64,000 nucleotides of DNA from the NCBI RefSeq assembly GCF_030247195.1, contig NC_080671.1, forward strand, positions 70,059,412 to 70,123,411, written 5' to 3'. The DNA comes from Topomyia yanbarensis (taxonomy: Eukaryota; Arthropoda; Insecta; Diptera; Culicidae). This document shows, piece after piece, positions 59,816 through 64,000 of the stretch (within the stretch, counting starts at the first letter, position 1; every line of letters begins with the position of its first letter). Under the pieces are notes generated by a model. That model was not told the origin of the DNA and made no database searches. It was given only the letters and a program-made list of their open reading frames with translations. The translations under genes and the position numbers were made by a program.

Positions 59816-60301
59816 GGCAAGGCATAAATCCTTGACTACATACGGGGAACGTGCCATTTGAGCCAATATATTCTGATTCCTGATTCCGGGTACTACAATC
59901 ATCATCAATATGGGTGTCATTTGAAAGGGGGTGGTCAGTAAACATCGAAAATCGATGATGAGCTCCGTTTTGAAATCCAATATGGTGATTTCTGGTTACC
60001 ATACAACGGTGAAAACCATCATCAATTTGAGTGTCGTTTGAAAGGAAGGTGTCAATGGATATCGGAAGTTGATGATTAACGCCATTTTGAAGTCTAAGGC
60101 GGCGGTTTCCGTTTACAAGAAAATAATGATCACCATAATCAATATGGGTGTCATTTGAAAGGGGGTAGTCAGTAGATATCGGAAATCGATGATTAATATC
60201 ATTTTGAAATCCAAGATGCGACTTCCGGTAGCCACAAAACAGTTGAAACCATCATCAATATGGGTGTCATTAAAAAAGCTGTGGTCAGTGCACATAAGTA
60301 A
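59816..60301 (+). repeat. Tandem ~115 bp array, left part
   Basis: Four units whose landmark atcatcaatatgggtgtcat (or a variant) falls near 59901, 60018, 60133 and 60250, with spacings of about 117, 115 and 117 bp. Each then has tttgaaagggggtggtcagt, atcgatgatt and ccattttgaaatccaa. The array is cut by the foldback element at 60302-62378 and resumes at 62379. Confidence 0.8.
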
Positions 60302-62378
60302 CACTAGTTTACAGCATTTCTGAACTAAATAAGCTGGTAGTCATTTTCAATGTAAAATCGTGTGCTGAATCCGAAAATGAAGTCCAAAACATTCACAGTA
60401 GAACAGTTTTCGAGTTACAGTAAAAAATGAATTTCACCTATAAAATTAAAAATGCCTTCAGTAAAATCCAAATATCTCCGGTTGTAGTGCATCGACATGA
60501 AATATTATTATGTTGAATTAATGGTTGAATGCACTTTCGATCGTTAGAACATTTTGTTTTAGTGCGACTACTGGTTCTGGCGTTATTTACGAATCTATTG
60601 AACTTTTTCTTGATTTTACGTCATTTTTTGAAGAAAAATGAGCGTTTGGTCAATATTTAGGGCAAGATAATGCAATCCTAAAAAATATTTTTATGGGAAA
60701 TTAAAGTCTTCTAATAACCAATGAAAATAAGCACTTATCAGTTTAAATCGGATGGAAATTGTGAAAGTTATTCAATTGGAGATTTTTGAGTTTCTCTGGG
60801 TCAACTTATTGAACCGTCTCGATTCCAATTTTGTCGATTGTTTCATAATATATGAGGGACGCTCTGTCAGAATTCTGTTAAACAAGTAAGTGTGAAATAT
60901 TTTGAGAAAATTTAATGTGGGGTAATATTCGAACTCGATTATACAAATGATTTAAGACTTCTTAAAACAATAAGTTCAGGCTCAGTGGAGTAATGTCATC
61001 AAAAATTTGGCATTAAAAAATACGCATAATGTTCAAATGTGTCATACAGAATCGCATATGTTCAAGAAACATTGTAAACTGCACGCTCCATAACGCCAAC
61101 ACATCGGAAGCTTATAACGGTGTAAAATGTTGAATTCGGACACTAACTTCACGAATGATAACATATTCACCTATTTCGTCACGTTTGTTCTACTAACAAT
61201 TTATTTTACGTTATTAAAATGTCTTGAAGTTTATAATTTGATTTGGTTTTGGTTTTTGGTTCACAAAATTTCAATATACTACAATATATTGCGTAAAACA
61301 TCTAAGTGCAATTACAAAATATTCAACGTTCTTTAAATCATTCTGAAGTTCAGATTTTAAACCTGAAATAAGTCTTATTCGATGTGCTACATAATTTCAA
61401 AACACGAACTGCTAGATGTTCTGTGAAAGATAACAAATTAAAAGTTTTACAAATTATTAATTTTATAATACTTGACGTATGTAGTATTACATATTTCAAC
61501 GGATTCGTATAGTTTGTATTAACATTGTACAAAATCCAGTTGAGCAACTAGCGTTTCAAAAAACGAATTTTATGACGTGTGAGGATTTAGTTTATAACGA
61601 GGTTTCTATCATTAGAGTGTTATTTTATGTAAGACACTTGTAAATATTACACGCAGTATTGCATACCAATCATTCGATGACTTATAATTTAATTGAGCCT
61701 AAAATTATTGTTTTAAGAAGTCTTGAATCATTTGGATATTACCCCACATTAAATTTTCTCCGAATTCTTCCACTTACTTGTTTAACAGAATTCTGACAGA
61801 GAATCCCTCATATATTATGTAACAACGCCTAGAAAAATTGGAATCGAGGAGGTTCAATAAATTGACCCAGAGAAACTCAAAAATCTCCATTCTACAAAAA
61901 TTGAATAACTTTCACAATTTCAATCCGATTTAAACTAATAAGTGCTTATTTTCATTGGTTATTAGTAGGCTTTAATTTTCCATAAAAATATATTTTTTAG
62001 GATTGCATTATCTTACCCAAAATATTGACCAAACGCTCATTTTTCTTCAAAAATCAAGAAAAAATTCAATAGATTCATAAATACGCCAGAATCAGTAGTC
62101 GCACTAAAATAAAATGTTCTAACGATCAAAAGTGCATTCAATTACCTTTTACTCAACATTATAATATTTCATATCGATGCACTACAACCGAAGGTATTTG
62201 GATTTTACTGAAGGCATTTTTAATTTTAAAGGTGAAATTCATTTTTTTACTGTAACTCGAAAACTGTTCTACTGTAAATTATTTGGACCTCATTTTCGGA
62301 TTCAGCACGAAATTGTACATCTGAAATGGTGTTCGAATATTAAAGTTCAGATTTTTATTTTTATTTTGTAAACTAGTG
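60302..62378. mobile_element. 2.1 kb foldback element with ~640-800 bp inverted arms
   Basis: The outer ends are cactagtttaca (60302-60313) and its inverse tgtaaactagtg (62367-62378). From about 60345 to 60985 the sequence reappears as a reverse complement at about 61694-62335 with scattered mismatches and small gaps; for example tgagcgtttggtcaatattt is matched by aaatattgaccaaacgctca. Weaker pairing continues inward to about 61100 and 61570. All matched pairs share one centre near 61340. The spacer is AT-rich and no transposase is visible. It lies inside the ~115 bp tandem array. Confidence 0.85.
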
Positions 62379-62540
62379 CAATTCACTCAATTTTAAAATC
62401 CAAAATGGCGACATCTGGGTATTCAGTTTTGAAAACCAACATCAACATGGGTGTCCTTTGAAAAGGGTTGGTCAGTTAACAACAGAAATTATTAACGTCT
62501 TTTTTGAAATTCTAGATGGCGACTTCCAGTTACTATAGGA
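62379..62540 (+). repeat. Tandem ~115 bp array, right part
   Basis: It begins with ttttaaaatccaaaatggcg acatctgg in two adjoining parts and includes acatcaacatgggtgtcctt near 62438 and attctagatggcgacttcca near 62510. It continues the array interrupted by the foldback element. Confidence 0.7.
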
Positions 62541-63373
62541 CAGTGGAAACCTTCAGAAGGAATAATTGTCAGAATAATGTGAATAACTTTAAAATCTAAC
62601 AGATACACTTCCTCTAATTTTACGTTGGATGCATAACTCTGTGAAGCAAGCAATTTGTGACTTGACAGTGATGTTCATTAAAATTATGAATGAAAACTGG
62701 TTTCGATATTTAGCTGGGATAGGTATTTTTATGGTGGATCCTGGTTGTTTGCGGAATATTGGAAAATTAAAAGCTTTGTAAACTTGTTGCTTCATTTGAA
62801 ACACTTTTGGAACTGTTTTTTAAATATATGAGAAAAGAGCAGCACATACACTCAGGAAACGACCTAACGACATATTCAGAAGTGGTTCGGTTATAGATTC
62901 ATAATTTTAACAGCTCTATAATATGAAACTGAAAATTTTAATACTTGAACTTACTCTTCTCATTAGCGGTTTGAGCAGGTATTCCTTTAAGTTTAAAATT
63001 AATGCCACACCATGTTTTAAGCATTACTGGACTCAATACTTTTCTCCTAATTATCCAGTCTGAGTATCTGTGTCAGAGTCGTATCAGAGTGTGTCTTTTT
63101 CCTCTACCAAAATCAGGCGTAAATGACGAAAGAGTGACGCAACTTCCTAAACAACCAGAACTTATTCTATTCTATTCTAACCCTTACACAGCCAGTATTG
63201 AAAAGCATCCTGGAAAACACTGCAGTTATTCTTTAGTGCCTTTCTTGTCAACATTAATATTTGAAGCATATTATAATATGTCGCAAATATTAAAACGGCC
63301 AGGCCTACTGTGCAGAGTTGGGTTTGAAGATGTTTCAATATTATACGGCAATTGAATTAATCATTTAATGAAC
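62541..63373. other. Unassigned DNA
   Basis: A 117-codon + frame (63002-63355) starts with ATG, but it has no recognisable domain, signal or neighbour support, so I do not call it a gene. Confidence 0.35.
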
Positions 63374-63629
63374 AATTGGTCGGTGTTAAGTCAGACCGGA
63401 CCAAATCGCAAAACATCAAAAAATGAGTTAATGATAGCACTGGATAAAGAATTTCTTCATCTACATTCCACTTTTACCAGATTTGAAATATGAAACAATA
63501 AACAAGAATTATGGTAAAAATTATTTTCCAATTATAATGTAAAGGATGCTGCGATTCAAACTTTAAACGCGTTTTTCTCGAAATCAATGCACTGTCACTT
63601 AGTCCGGTCTGACCTAACACCGACCAATT
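63374..63629 (-). mobile_element. Family B MITE, full-length copy (reverse)
   Basis: The ends are aattggtcggtgttaagtca and, reverse complemented, aattggtcggtgttaggtca, about 28 bp of matching inverted termini. It holds the shared block reading ggatgctgcgattcaaac. It is the best-preserved copy in the window. Confidence 0.85.
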
Positions 63630-63865
63630 CAATCAACGAATCGTTTTGAAACTTGAATGAGGAAGAAACGAGGACAACCGTGTACCGACCGTTTCAGTTT
63701 GTAGGGGGTTATAATAAAACGTTGGAAGTGACTTTGCTAAAAAGGTTGATGTCACTCCTTTGGTCCTTTGGGATGTGACAGAGGTATTCACACCTTGCCC
63801 TGGCTCACTAAGCCTAGGTTAAAGCGCCTTTACTCGCTCTCCTCCAAACTAATACTGACTTCGGT

Positions 63866-63955
63866 GATAGATCCGAGTCGCCCAAGATTCGCTCTAATAT
63901 TTATTAAAGCCATATAAAAATGACAGTTCAGAGCGAACCTAGAGCGACTCCGATC
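63866..63955. mobile_element. 90 bp palindromic MITE
   Basis: gatccgagtcgcccaagatt cgctct pairs with the inverse agagcgaacctagagcgact ccgatc, each given in two adjoining parts, around an AT-rich loop that includes gccatataaaaatgacag. Confidence 0.7.
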
Positions 63956-64000
63956 CAAAAATGAAATCAGCATTTGCACATGTGCTTTAAACTTTCATTG

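Noticed and set aside
63002..63355. 117-codon + frame starting with ATG
   Set aside because: No domain, no signal peptide, no homologous look and no supporting context; such frames occur by chance in 64 kb.
1..64000. CRISPR array
   Set aside because: No array of identical short repeats with unique spacers; the tandem repeats have ~115-175 bp units and are diverged. The genome is eukaryotic.

Overview
The window is nuclear DNA from a dipteran, most likely a culicine mosquito (Aedes/Culex-like). This is inferred from one split gene sitting in AT-rich, repeat-saturated DNA with a 23.6 kb first intron, from tRNA-derived SINEs, from R1-like, I-like and BEL/Pao retroelement debris, and from many MITEs nested in one another. 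The species cannot be fixed from sequence alone. There is no bacterial-style operon, CRISPR array or intact virus.

The only well-supported protein-coding gene is on the + strand at 19973-47241. It is an LRIG-family transmembrane receptor (lambik-like): signal peptide, LRRNT cap, about 14-15 leucine-rich repeats, LRRCT cap, three Ig domains, one membrane helix and a ~324-residue cytoplasmic tail. Six exons join in frame to 1132 codons plus stop: 19973-20196, 43804-43878, 43950-44231, 44297-44948, 45010-45178 and 45245-47241. All five introns are GT-AG; intron 1 is 23.6 kb and the others are 61-71 nt.

Layout. 1-3084: decayed R1-like non-LTR element (minus). 3085-7110: a dispersed culicine repeat (here family A), a BEL/Pao integrase remnant and two nested MITEs. 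7187-18224: more MITEs, a 2.1 kb TIR element with two insertions, and a CR1/Jockey-type RT fragment. 18780-19972: probable promoter and leader of the LRIG gene. 20197-43803: intron 1, holding a near-perfect 168 bp hairpin, MITEs, tandem repeats, an I-like RT/RNase H fragment (minus), a Tc1/mariner fragment, a second R1-like element (plus) with a tandem-repeat tail, and a SINE. 43804-47241: LRIG exons 2-6. 47242-64000: probable 3'UTR, duplicated repeat blocks, another SINE, a possible minus-strand membrane-protein fragment (51596-51930), an I-like element split by a MITE with a clean TA duplication, a ~115 bp tandem array, and a 2.1 kb foldback element with very long inverted arms inserted in that array.

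The LRIG gene is the functional anchor; almost everything else is transposon-derived. I see no clear new multi-gene system. The most distinctive structures are the long-arm foldback element, the intronic hairpin, several datable nested insertions with empty-site support, and a strong splice donor overlapping the apparent LRIG stop codon. Names such as family A, B and D are local labels used only in this annotation.
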